Assembly: GCF_008360935.1 (NCBI RefSeq)
Contig: NZ_SRXO01000005.1
Location: 276,108-340,107 of the forward strand
Length of the DNA stretch: 64,000 bases
Direction: 5' to 3'
Source: Siccirubricoccus phaeus
Lineage (GTDB): Bacteria; Pseudomonadota; Alphaproteobacteria; Acetobacterales; Acetobacteraceae
A program made the position numbers and the translations under genes. The number at the start of each line of letters is the position of its first letter. The stretch's first letter is position 1. Positions 54,778 to 62,962 of the stretch are shown here, in pieces. The notes under the pieces are model-generated. The model was not told the DNA's origin. It searched no databases and saw nothing but the letters and a program-made list of their open reading frames with translations.

Positions 54778-56118
54778 ATGCGGCCGCGCTCCCTCACCCT
54801 TCGCCTGGCGCTGCTCTCGGCCGCCTGGGTCGCCCTCGGCCTCGGCGTGGCGGGCTGGCTGATCCTCTCCATCACCTCCAACCACATGCTGCGCAGCTTC
54901 GACGGCAGGCTGCTGAACCTGCTGGATGCGGTCGCCGGCGTCGCCGGGATGGGGCCGGGGGGGCAGCTTTCCGTCGGCACCGTCCGGGCGCTCTCCGCCA
55001 CCAATTTCGCCCAGCCCCTCTCGGGCTATTACTGGCAGCTCGCCGCGCCCGGGGCGGGCAGCGCCACCTCCCGCTCCCTCTGGGATTCCCGCCTGCCGCC
55101 CTATGACCTTGCCGCCGGCAACGGCCCGCATGTCCGGGACGTGGCGGGGCCGCGCGGCGAGCGGCTGCGGCTTTCCGAGCGCGCCGTGGTGCCGGTGGAG
55201 GGCGGCCCGCCCCTGCTGGTGCAGGTGGCGATCGCGCGGGAGGAGCTGGATGGCGAGATCGGCCGGCTGCGCCTGCTGGTCGGCGGCACCTTCGCCCTGC
55301 TGGGGCTGGGCCTGGTGCTGGGCACGGTGGCGCTGCTGGTCTTCGGCCTGGCGCCGCTGCGCCGGGCAAGGCGCAGCCTGGCGGAGGTGCGGGCGGGGGA
55401 GCGGGAAAGGCTCGCCGCCGGCCCGGCCCCGGCCGAGATCGCGCCGCTGCTGGAGGAGATCGACGCCCTGGTGGCGCAGAACCGCGCCACGGTGGACCGC
55501 GCCCGGGCGCATGTCGGCAATCTGGCGCATGCGCTGAAGACGCCCATCGCGGTGCAGCGCGCCGCCCTGGCGCCGGAAGCGCCGGACCTGCCCCTGGCCC
55601 AGGCGCAGAACGCGGCCATGGAGCGGCTGGTGCAGCACCACCTGGTCCGCGCCCGGGCCGCCGCCCTGGCCGGCTCCGCCGCCACCGAGGCGGTGCCCAT
55701 GGCGGTGGCCGGGGAGATCGCCCGGGTGCTGCGGCGGCTCTTCGCGGGGAAGGGGATCGAGATCGCCCTGGCCGGCGACGCCTCGGTGCGGGTGCCGGTG
55801 GACCAGCAGGACCTGGCGGAAATGCTGGGCAATTTGCTGGAGAATGCCTGCAAATGGGCCCGCCGGCGGGTCTCGCTGAACGTGGCACGCGACGGCGGCG
55901 GGGTGATGCTGCGCATCGCCGATGACGGGCCCGGCCTGCCGGAGGCGGCGCGGGAGGCGGTGCTGGCCCGCGGGATCCGGCTGGACGAGATGGCGCCGGG
56001 CAGCGGGCTCGGCCTCGCCATCGTGCGCGACCTGGCGGAGCTGTACCGCGGGCGGCTGGCACTCGATCGCGCGCCGGAAGGGGGCTTGCTGGTCAGGTTC
56101 TGGCTGCCGCTGCGCTGA
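54778..56118 (+). CDS. Sensor histidine kinase
   Basis: This 446-residue kinase has two transmembrane helices (about 10-32 and 168-190) flanking a periplasmic sensor domain of about 135 residues. A HAMP-like linker follows. The H-box HVGNLAHALKTPIAVQ carries the phosphorylated His251, and the N, G1 and G2 boxes are NLLENACKWA, DDGPGLPEA and GSGLGLAIV. Domain order matches PhoQ/QseC-type kinases. The neighbouring PepSY and response regulator genes make its partner clear. The signal is not known. Confidence 0.93.
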   Translation: MRPRSLTLRLALLSAAWVALGLGVAGWLILSITSNHMLRSFDGRLLNLLDAVAGVAGMGPGGQLSVGTVRALSATNFAQPLSGYYWQLAAPGAGSATSRSLWDSRLPPYDLAAGNGPHVRDVAGPRGERLRLSERAVVPVEGGPPLLVQVAIAREELDGEIGRLRLLVGGTFALLGLGLVLGTVALLVFGLAPLRRARRSLAEVRAGERERLAAGPAPAEIAPLLEEIDALVAQNRATVDRARAHVGNLAHALKTPIAVQRAALAPEAPDLPLAQAQNAAMERLVQHHLVRARAAALAGSAATEAVPMAVAGEIARVLRRLFAGKGIEIALAGDASVRVPVDQQDLAEMLGNLLENACKWARRRVSLNVARDGGGVMLRIADDGPGLPEAAREAVLARGIRLDEMAPGSGLGLAIVRDLAELYRGRLALDRAPEGGLLVRFWLPLR

Positions 56119-56225
56119 TTGGGGAAGGGCGTCGCGCCGTCAGGCGCGCCTCGCGGCGCGACCCTCCTCGAGCTCCACCCGCCAAGGGCCGAAAACCCCC
56201 TGGACCCCATGAGTTAGGAGCGCGT
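56119..56225. repeat. Family B-like repeat fragment (copy B8)
   Basis: After the kinase stop come TTGGGGAAGGGCGTCGCGCC, CCTCGAGCTCCACCCGCCAAGGGCCGAAAACCCC and CATGAGTTAGG. These recall the left half of the family B unit but are heavily changed. The next gene is on the same strand, so the fragment may end the operon transcript. Confidence 0.45.
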
Positions 56226-56268
56226 GTCGGCTATACACTACTGGAGACCAGCCATCGGGAGACCCGCC

Positions 56269-57585
56269 ATGACCAGCTTCGACCTCATGCTCAAAGGCGG
56301 CCGGCTGGTATTGCCCTGGGGCGAAGAAAACGCGGATGTCGGCGTCCGCAACGGCAGGATCATCGCCATCGGCGACCTGCGCACCTCGGACGCGGCCGAA
56401 ACCATCGACTGCGCCGGGCTGCACGTGCTGCCGGGGCTGATCGACGCCCATGTGCATCTGCGCGACCCGGGCGACCCGAAGGTCGAGACGCTCGCCACCG
56501 GCACCAGGGCCGCCGTGCTGGGCGGCCTCGCCGCGGTGTTCGACATGCCGAACACCGCCCCCTCCATCACCGACCGCGAAAGGCTGGACTGGAAGCGCGG
56601 CTACCTGGAGGGCAATGCGTATTGCGATGTCGGCCTCTATGTCGGCGCCTCCAAGAAGAACATCGCCGAGCTGGCGGCGCTGGAACTCCAGCCCAATGTC
56701 TGCGCGGTGAAGGTTTTTGCGGGATCCTCCACCGGCGACCTGCTGGTGGAGGACGATGCCTCCCTGGAAGCCGTCATGCGCAGCGGCCGCCGCCGCATCT
56801 GCTACCATTCCGAGGATGAGTACCGGCTGCAGGCGCGCAAGCCCGATTTCCACAGCGGCATGCCGCACCGCAACCACATGGTCTGGCGCGACGTGGAATG
56901 CGCCTTCCTCGGCACGCGGCGGCTGATGGCGCTGGCACGGAAGACCGGGCGCCCCGCGCATATCCTGCATGTCTCCACCGCCGAGGAGCTGGAGTACCTG
57001 AAGGATTTCCGGGACGTGGCGACGGTGGAGGTGCTGCTGAACCACCTGACCCAGACGGACGAGGCCTATGACCGCCTCGGCGGCTATGCCGTGATGAACC
57101 CGCCCATCCGCGACGAGCGCCACATGCGGGCGGCCTGGGCCGCGGTGGCGGATGGCACGGTGGATGTGGTGGGCAGCGACCACGCGCCGCATTCCCGCGC
57201 CGCCAAGGAACGCCCCTGGCCGGATTGCGCCGCGGGCCTCACCGGCGTGCAGACCATCGTCCCGCTGATGCTGGACCATGTGAATGCCGGCCGGCTCTCG
57301 CTGACGCGGCTGGTGGACCTGATGTGCGCCGGCCCGGCCCGCGTCTATGGCGCGCTGAACAAGGGCAGGCTGGCCGCCGGCTACGATGCCGACTTCACCC
57401 TGGTGGACATGAAGAAGCAGCGCGTCATCGAGGAAAGCTGGATCGTCTCCCCCTGCGGCTGGACCCCCTTCGCCGGCCAGAGCTGCACCGGCTGGCCGGT
57501 GGCGACCATCATCCGCGGCCAGGCGGCGATGCGGGAGGATGAAGTGCTGGGCGCCCCGCGCGGCAAGCCGGTCACCTTCCGGTGA
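56269..57585 (+). CDS. Dihydroorotase-type cyclic amidohydrolase
   Basis: This 438-residue amidohydrolase has the binuclear-metal motif DAHVHLRDPG with His61 and His63, the carboxylated Lys148 in AVKVFAGSSTG, His in RICYHSEDE and HILHVSTAEE, and Asp in VGSDHAPHSR. Type I dihydroorotase converts carbamoyl aspartate to dihydroorotate in pyrimidine synthesis. Genomes often also hold PyrC-like relatives (allantoinase or pseudo-enzyme types); intact metal ligands argue for an active enzyme here. ATG 56269 gives the usual FDLMLKGGRLVLP start. A GGGAG site (about 56258) precedes it. Confidence 0.9.
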   Translation: MTSFDLMLKGGRLVLPWGEENADVGVRNGRIIAIGDLRTSDAAETIDCAGLHVLPGLIDAHVHLRDPGDPKVETLATGTRAAVLGGLAAVFDMPNTAPSITDRERLDWKRGYLEGNAYCDVGLYVGASKKNIAELAALELQPNVCAVKVFAGSSTGDLLVEDDASLEAVMRSGRRRICYHSEDEYRLQARKPDFHSGMPHRNHMVWRDVECAFLGTRRLMALARKTGRPAHILHVSTAEELEYLKDFRDVATVEVLLNHLTQTDEAYDRLGGYAVMNPPIRDERHMRAAWAAVADGTVDVVGSDHAPHSRAAKERPWPDCAAGLTGVQTIVPLMLDHVNAGRLSLTRLVDLMCAGPARVYGALNKGRLAAGYDADFTLVDMKKQRVIEESWIVSPCGWTPFAGQSCTGWPVATIIRGQAAMREDEVLGAPRGKPVTFR

Positions 57586-57695
57586 TCCCTGCGGCCCGGG
57601 CTCGCGTCTGACCCTGTTCTGGTGACATCGCTCACATCCCGCTTCGCCGCCGGGCCTGCACCCTCGGCGGAGCGCAAACGGGGAGGAAAGGGGCG

Positions 57696-58124
57696 ATGGC
57701 CGGGTCCTACAAGGGCGCCTGCTTCTGCGGCGCGGTCGAGATCGAGGTGAGCGGCGAGCCCGAGGCCATGGGCTATTGCCATTGCCGCTCCTGCCGCTCC
57801 TGGTCCGGCGGGCCGGTGAATGCCTTCAGCCTGTGGGCGCCTGATGCGGTGCGGGTCACCAAGGGGGAGGCGGAGATCGCCAGCTTCGCGAAGACGGAGC
57901 TGAGCCACCGGCAATTCTGCCGCCGCTGCGGCGGCCATCTGATGACCCGCCACCCGCCGCTGCGGATGGTGGATGTCTTCGCCGCCACCCTCCCGGAGCT
58001 GCCCTTCCGCCCCGGCGTGCATGTGAATTATGCCGAGACGGTGCTGCCCATGCGGGACGGGCTGCCGAAGCTGCGGGATTTCCCGAAGGAGTTCGGCGGC
58101 AGCGGCGAGGTGGTGGCGGAGTAG
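57696..58124 (+). CDS. GFA family (glutathione-dependent formaldehyde-activating) protein
   Basis: This 142-residue zinc-binding protein of the GFA/CENP-V superfamily has Cys9 and Cys11 (CFCGAV), Cys28, Cys30 and Cys33 (CHCRSC), and Cys75 and Cys78 (CRRCGG), matching the two zinc sites. The family name comes from glutathione-dependent formaldehyde activation, but many members have unknown roles. A GGAGGAAAGG site precedes ATG 57696. A single gene without clear neighbours. Confidence 0.92.
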   Translation: MAGSYKGACFCGAVEIEVSGEPEAMGYCHCRSCRSWSGGPVNAFSLWAPDAVRVTKGEAEIASFAKTELSHRQFCRRCGGHLMTRHPPLRMVDVFAATLPELPFRPGVHVNYAETVLPMRDGLPKLRDFPKEFGGSGEVVAE

Positions 58125-58297
58125 CGTCTCCCGCCCCGCGGCGCCGCGGCGATCGTGCCCGGCGCCGCGGCACAGCCTCCCGTATGGCCGGGCGCCGGGG
58201 CCCGCCCGCGCTTCGGCGCTCATCCGGCTGCCGGCGGCGTGCTGCGCGGCGGCCCCGCCGCGGGAATGGCGCCCCCATCCCCGGCCGGCGGCCCGGT

Positions 58298-59038
58298 TCA
58301 CTTGCGGCGGCGGGACGGGGCGGGCGGCGGCGCGGCCTGCCCCGCCGCAGGGCCGGGCGGCTTTGCCTGCTTCGCCTCGGCGGCGCGCTCGAACAGCGCC
58401 TCGAGCACCTCCAGCAGTGCCGCATCCCCTGGCGAAGGGAAGCGTTTCCGCAGCGCGTCGCCGTACAGGGTGGCGGCGAGGGAGTGGCGGAAGGGCAGCG
58501 GCGCGCCCCGTGCCGCCGCCGCCTGCGCGAAGCCGAGCGTATCGGCATCGACCGGCACCACGATCCCGAAGCCGGCATGGAACGGCCCGGCATCGAAGAG
58601 GCGGAGGCCGAAGGCCAGACCCTCCGGCGCCGAAGCTTCCAGCCCCCTGTCCATCAACCAAAGCCGCGCCCCGCCGGTCAGCAGGTCCTCTGCCCAGATG
58701 CCGGCGGCCTGGTGCCGCCCCGCCGCCCGGAACAGCGAGAAGCGGGCCCCGGCCATGGCTTCCGCCAGGGCCCGGTCAGGCGGGTCGAGCGCGGCGGCGC
58801 CCTTGTGGAGGAAGCCGTCATAGGCCCGCCGGCCGCGCTGATTCGGCTCGAACAGCGCGATGTCCACCAGCATCTCGAAGACCTGGGCATCATCCGGAGC
58901 GCCCTCGGCGCCGGGCAGGATCTGCTTCAGGGCACGGGTGAAGTCCGCCTTGCCACAGGCCTTGGGCGCCAGGCGCAGCACGCGCCGCATGCCGGCGCGG
59001 ATGGGGTCGTAGCGGGCCAATGCCTGCTTGCGCGTCAT
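58298..59038 (-). CDS. TorD-like molecular chaperone
   Basis: This 246-residue all-helical protein has features of the TorD/DmsD family of chaperones that fold Mo-containing oxidoreductases: FEMLVDIALFEPNQRGRRAYDGFLHKGAAAL, FLRAxGR-like RFSLFRAAGRHQAAGIWAEDLLTGG, and a long C-terminal Pro/Ala/Lys tail. Assignment rests on helical pattern and context more than on a strict motif. Its ATG overlaps the ferredoxin stop by 4 bases. Together with DUF6352/DUF6505 genes at the right edge, it fits a formate dehydrogenase maturation locus. Confidence 0.7.
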   Translation of the reverse strand: MTRKQALARYDPIRAGMRRVLRLAPKACGKADFTRALKQILPGAEGAPDDAQVFEMLVDIALFEPNQRGRRAYDGFLHKGAAALDPPDRALAEAMAGARFSLFRAAGRHQAAGIWAEDLLTGGARLWLMDRGLEASAPEGLAFGLRLFDAGPFHAGFGIVVPVDADTLGFAQAAAARGAPLPFRHSLAATLYGDALRKRFPSPGDAALLEVLEALFERAAEAKQAKPPGPAAGQAAPPPAPSRRRK

Positions 59039-61170
59039 TCCTCCTGATCTCTCTCCCGCAGCCAATCCTCCGTCGTCCGCGTCGCCGGTCGGGGCGGGCC
59101 AGCATAGGGGTCCAGCGCCGATTCGGTGGCGGCGACGGCGCGGCAATCTTCGCACATCTCCAGCACCGCCAGGCGGGACTGGTCCTGGAACATCCAATGC
59201 CCGCTCGCCTGCAGCTTCGCCTTCACCCGGGCGAGGCTGCTCTGCGTGCCGAAGGGCCGGGCGCAGCGGGCGCAGAGCGCCGGCGGCTCCGCTTTCACCA
59301 CCACCGGCCGGGTGGCGGATTCGGAGAAATTCAGCCGCGGCTCCAGGCTGATCACCTTCTCCGGGCAGGTCGCCACGCAGAGGCCGCATTGCACGCAGGC
59401 GGCCTCGGAAAAACTCAGCTCCGGCCGGTCCGGGTTGGCGGTGAAGGCCTGGGTCGGGCAGACCATGGTGCAGGCGAGGCAGAGCGTGCAGCCCGCCGCC
59501 GCGACGCGCGCCTGGCCGAAGGGCGCCTTCTCCGGCAGCGCCACCACCGCCGGGCCGTCGCCGCCATGCAGGGCGGCGAGCGCCTGCCGCAGCACCTCCC
59601 GCGGCGTGCCCAAGGCGAGGAAGCTGGCGGCCGGGCGCGGGGTGCGGAGCGCCAGGGCGGGGGCAAGCGCCTCGGCCAGGGTGAAGGGGTCGTCGGTCTC
59701 GATGGCGGCGGCGCGGAGCGGCCTGCTCTCCAGCCCGAGGCCCGACAGCGTGGCTGCCATATAGTCCAGGTTGCGGAACAGCCCCTCCGCGCCATGCGGC
59801 CGATGCGCGGGCAGCAGCACCCGCACCCCCGCCGCGCCCCAGGCGAAGGCGGCGGCCAGCAGGGAGAGGTCCACCTGCGTCGCCTCGTTCAGCCGGAGCG
59901 GCAGGATTCGGGCCGGCAGCCCCTCGCCATGCCGGGCCAGGGCGTCGATCAGCGCTTCCCCCTGCGCCCCGCCATGCAGCAGCAGCACGGGATCGCGGCC
60001 GCCCGCCTCGGCGAAGCCCAGCAGCAGGGCGCGGGCCTGGGCCAGCACCGTGCCGGGCGGCGGCAGGGCATAGGTGATGGCCCCGGTCGGGCAGACCGCG
60101 GCGCAGGCGCCGCAGCCGGCGCAGATCTCGGCGCTGAGCGCCACATGCTCGGCCGGCTTCGCCCCTGGCGGCGGCACTCCCGGCGCGCCTTGCGGCGGCA
60201 TCTCCGGCGCGCCTGGCAGCACCGTCTCCCGCGCGCCTTGCGGCACCGTCTCCCGCGCGCCTTGCGGCGCGACCCCCGGCGTAATGGCCCCGGTCGGGCA
60301 GAGATCCAGGCACCTCGTACAGCCGGTGCGGCGGTTGCGGGCATGGGCGCAAAGCCCCGCCTCGAACTGCACGAAGCGCGGCTTGTCGAATTCGCCCACC
60401 AGCCCGCCCGCCTCGGCGATGAGCTTCTCCACCGCCGCCGCATCCCCCGGCGCGGCGCGCAGATAGCCGATCCGCCCCGCCGGCAGCAGGGCCGGGCCGC
60501 CGGTGAGGTCGAGGATCAGGTCGCAGCGGCTCCGCGCCCCGTCCTTCCCCGGCCCCCACGCATACCGGGCGCGGGAGGCGGGGGAGGGGGCGGCATAGCC
60601 ATCCACCACCACCTCGAACTGGCCGAGCCAGCCGGTGGCGCTGCGGGCGCGGCCGCGCAGGATGGGGAATTCGGCACTGCGGGGCGGCGTCACCGCCGTC
60701 TCGCCGGTCAGCAGCACCGTCAGGTCCAGCCGCTCCGCCAGGCGCTGGGCCGCGGCGATCGCCGTCTCGTCGCGGCCCAGTACCAGGGCGACGCCCTCGC
60801 TCTTCAGCGGCACCAGCGGCGTGGCCGGCAGGGGGACCGCGGCGGCGGCCAGCAGCGCCGCCATCTTCGGCCCGGCTTGCGCGGCCTCCGCCGACCAGCC
60901 GGCCTGCTCCCGAAGGTTCACGAAGGCGAGGGGCGCGGCGCTGCCCGCCGCCTCCGCCTCCTGGGCGAAGAGCGGCGCTTCCTGGGTGCAGCCCACCGTC
61001 ACCGGCCGCCCTTCCCCCAGCGCCGCGAGGAAACGGTCGAGCTGGCTGCGGCAGAGCTGCTCGGCCATGCGCAATTCCGTCCCCTGCGCGGCGCAGCCCC
61101 GGGCCAGGGCGCGGCCGTCGAGCGGCATGCTGTCCTCGCAACTGCAGACGAAGGCGATGCGGTCGGTCAT
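59035..61170 (-). CDS. Multi-cluster 4Fe-4S ferredoxin-type protein
   Basis: This 711-residue protein carries several [4Fe-4S] motifs: GCTRCLDLCPTG, ICAGCGACAAVCPTG, CTLCLACTMVCPT and CVQCGLCVATCPEK, plus a C-terminal LCARCARPFG...CEDC pair that may bind zinc. The N-terminal half (FVCSCEDSMPL, VTVGCTQEAPLF) resembles proteins found next to formate dehydrogenase accessory genes in alphaproteobacteria. An eight-residue tandem repeat interrupts the protein between the first two clusters. The stop overlaps the TorD-like start by 4 bases. It probably moves electrons to or from a Mo/W formate dehydrogenase outside the window. Confidence 0.88.
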   Translation of the reverse strand: MTDRIAFVCSCEDSMPLDGRALARGCAAQGTELRMAEQLCRSQLDRFLAALGEGRPVTVGCTQEAPLFAQEAEAAGSAAPLAFVNLREQAGWSAEAAQAGPKMAALLAAAAVPLPATPLVPLKSEGVALVLGRDETAIAAAQRLAERLDLTVLLTGETAVTPPRSAEFPILRGRARSATGWLGQFEVVVDGYAAPSPASRARYAWGPGKDGARSRCDLILDLTGGPALLPAGRIGYLRAAPGDAAAVEKLIAEAGGLVGEFDKPRFVQFEAGLCAHARNRRTGCTRCLDLCPTGAITPGVAPQGARETVPQGARETVLPGAPEMPPQGAPGVPPPGAKPAEHVALSAEICAGCGACAAVCPTGAITYALPPPGTVLAQARALLLGFAEAGGRDPVLLLHGGAQGEALIDALARHGEGLPARILPLRLNEATQVDLSLLAAAFAWGAAGVRVLLPAHRPHGAEGLFRNLDYMAATLSGLGLESRPLRAAAIETDDPFTLAEALAPALALRTPRPAASFLALGTPREVLRQALAALHGGDGPAVVALPEKAPFGQARVAAAGCTLCLACTMVCPTQAFTANPDRPELSFSEAACVQCGLCVATCPEKVISLEPRLNFSESATRPVVVKAEPPALCARCARPFGTQSSLARVKAKLQASGHWMFQDQSRLAVLEMCEDCRAVAATESALDPYAGPPRPATRTTEDWLRERDQEE
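60183..60278 (-). repeat. 24-bp in-frame tandem repeat inside the polyferredoxin gene
   Basis: Four units start at 60183, 60207, 60231 and 60255, each opening GCGCGCCT. They keep the reading frame and encode eight-residue steps of the type GAxExxPQ, placed between the first two 4Fe-4S motifs. The repeat would lengthen a flexible linker without disturbing the clusters, and its copy number may differ between strains. Confidence 0.8.
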
Positions 61171-61344
61171 CCTGGCACCCGGCTGGTCGCCCGCCGCGGC
61201 CGGCCCGGGGAGGGGCCGGCCGCGGCGGACCACGGTGGAGAGAAGCTGGCGGCCGGCCCGCGCGGCCCGGCGAGGGCGGGACGCCGGGCCCTGGTCCGGG
61301 CTTGGTCCCGGCCATATATGCGCCGGCTGAAGCTTCTGCGAGGG

Positions 61345-62034
61345 ATGACACGCATCCGCCCTGGCCTGCCGCCGCTGCCCAGCCTGTTCCGCCCCACCGC
61401 GCTGCGGGAGGGGGGCGATGCCTTCGCCCGGGCGCAGGAGCGGGCAGCGCAGGACGGGGCCGGGGCGCTGTTCTGGGTCTCCGCCTATGCCAGGGCGGAG
61501 GCGGCGGTGGTGCTGGAGCCGGAGATGCCTCTGGCGGCGGCGCGCCTCGCCCTGCATGCCGCGGCCAATGCGCTGGCGGATGCGGTGGCGGCGCTCGGCC
61601 CGCCGGAACGGGCGGTGGCGCTGCGCTGGCCGGGGCTGCTGCTGGTGGAGGGCGGGGAATGCGGCTGCGTGCGCCTTGCCGCCCCGCCCGGCGCGGCGCC
61701 GGCGGCGGTGCCGGACTGGCTGGTGGTGGGGATGGAGCTGCGCCTGGCCTTCCCCGAACGCCACATCCCCGGCGACACCCCCGGGCAGACCAGCCTGTTC
61801 GAGGAAGGGTTTTCTGACGCGCTGGACGCCGCCGAGCTGACCGCCGCCTGGGCGCGGCACCTGATGGCCGGGCTGGAGGAATGGCAGTCCCGCGGGCCGC
61901 GGCGGCTGATCGGGACCTTCCTTGCCCGGCTGGCGGATGCGCCGGAGGGGGCGCGGCGGGGGATCGAACCTGGGACGGGGGCGCTGGTGGTGGAGCGGGA
62001 CGGGGTGCGGGAGAGGTGGGAGTTGCCGTGGTGA
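61345..62034 (+). CDS. Biotin/lipoate protein ligase-like protein (DUF4444)
   Basis: This 229-residue protein resembles the biotin/lipoate A/B ligase-like family with a DUF4444 C-terminal domain. Visible stretches are LPPLFxP-like LPPLPSLFRPTALREGG, ALFWVSAYARAEAAVVLEPEMPL, VALRWPGLLLVEGGECGCVRL and the C-terminal TGALVVERDGVRERWELPW. Genes of this type regularly lie beside DUF6505, DUF6352 and formate dehydrogenase genes in alphaproteobacteria. The catalytic K and GRGRxG motif of true BPLs is not evident, so it may be a binding or assembly protein. ATG 61345 is preferred by homology; ATG 61318 is an alternative. Confidence 0.85.
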   Translation: MTRIRPGLPPLPSLFRPTALREGGDAFARAQERAAQDGAGALFWVSAYARAEAAVVLEPEMPLAAARLALHAAANALADAVAALGPPERAVALRWPGLLLVEGGECGCVRLAAPPGAAPAAVPDWLVVGMELRLAFPERHIPGDTPGQTSLFEEGFSDALDAAELTAAWARHLMAGLEEWQSRGPRRLIGTFLARLADAPEGARRGIEPGTGALVVERDGVRERWELPW

Positions 62035-62208
62035 GGGGCCGGGAGCCGGGTTGGCCGGGCTGCGCCGCCGGGCCGGAGCGTGGCCGCGCCCCCACGCCCG
62101 GCGATCGCTGCGCCCCCGCCCCTATGAGCGCGGCGCGCCCGGCGCCCCCTGCGACGAGGAAGGAAGAACGCCGCTTTCTCTCCCCCGCTGGCGGGGGAGG
62201 GTTAGGGT

Positions 62209-62386
62209 GGGGGTGGTGCCGGGCGTGGGGGTGGTGCCGGGCGTGGGGGTGGAACGGGGCGTGGGGGTGGAACGGGGCGGGGCGGTATCGGGTGCGGGGC
62301 TGGTATCGGCCGTTGAGATGGCATCGACCGTCGGGATGGCACCGGGCGCGGGGACGATGTCGGGCCTGGGTCCGGACCCGGGCCCG
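62209..62386. repeat. 18-bp tandem minisatellite upstream of the DUF6505 gene
   Basis: About ten 18-base units run from 62209 to 62386. The first four (62209, 62227, 62245, 62263) are nearly identical, GGGGGTGGTGCCGGGCGT then GGGGGTGGAACGGGGCGT; later ones decay. Just before it, CTCTCCCCCGCTGGCGGGGGAG (62178-62199) plus GGTTAGGGTGGGGG is a hairpin repeat common in high-GC proteobacteria, and the array seems to have grown from its end. The plus frame stays open and would code for hexapeptides, but a strong ribosome site just before ATG 62432 argues against translation. Confidence 0.8.
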
Positions 62387-62431
62387 GGGCCAACTTCAAG
62401 CCCCGGGCGCACGCCCGGGCGGGAGGCCGCC

Positions 62432-62962
62432 ATGATCCGTCTCCCCCGCACCATCCGGCTCGACCCCTCCGACCTGGTCATCTTCGAACGCGCCGCCGCG
62501 CCCGGCGAATGGGCCGTGCCCGGCGGCTTCGAATTCTGGGACAGCGACCCCGCCACCCTCACCGGCAAGCGCCGCCAGGCCTTCCGCGGCGGCTTCCTCG
62601 GCCTGGCCAGCCTCGGCTGGTCCACCCTGGTGGAGGTGGTGGAGGCCAGCGCCGCCGAGCGCGAGGCGGCGCTCACCGCCCTCGCCGCCCATATCCTTTC
62701 CGCCCATGGCGCGCCGGATGCGGCCGCCGCCCGGGCCGCGGCCGAGGAGGAAATCGCCTTCGCCGCCTCCCTCTGCGATCACCCGCCCGGCACCGTGCTC
62801 GCCCTGTCCCGCCGCGTGGAGGAAGGCGCGGTGCGCGAGCAGTTCCGCACCCTGCACCGCCGCGCCGAGCCGCTGCGCGACCCCGGCGCCCTGCCGGTGT
62901 TTGCCGTGGTGGAGGAGGTGGAGGACCTGCCCCCCGACCGTCCGGACCTGACCCTGCTATGA
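62432..62962 (+). CDS. DUF6505 family protein
   Basis: This 176-residue protein matches the DUF6505 family found in formate dehydrogenase-associated clusters. Recognisable parts are RLPRTIRLDPSDLVIFERAA, the WAVPGGFEFW block near 29-38, KRRQAFRGGFLGLASLGWSTLVEV and EEIAFAASLCDHPPGTVLALSRRVEEGAVREQFRTLHRR. Function is unknown. A GGGAGG site is 8 bases before ATG 62432. It overlaps the next gene (DUF6352) by 4 bases, so they are co-translated. Confidence 0.88.
   Translation: MIRLPRTIRLDPSDLVIFERAAAPGEWAVPGGFEFWDSDPATLTGKRRQAFRGGFLGLASLGWSTLVEVVEASAAEREAALTALAAHILSAHGAPDAAAARAAAEEEIAFAASLCDHPPGTVLALSRRVEEGAVREQFRTLHRRAEPLRDPGALPVFAVVEEVEDLPPDRPDLTLL

Noticed and set aside
61922-62431. In-frame extension of the DUF6505 gene through the 18-bp repeat
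   Set aside because: The frame is open, but the extension overlaps the end of the previous gene, consists of hexapeptide repeats, and a good GGGAGG ribosome site precedes ATG 62432, where family homology starts.
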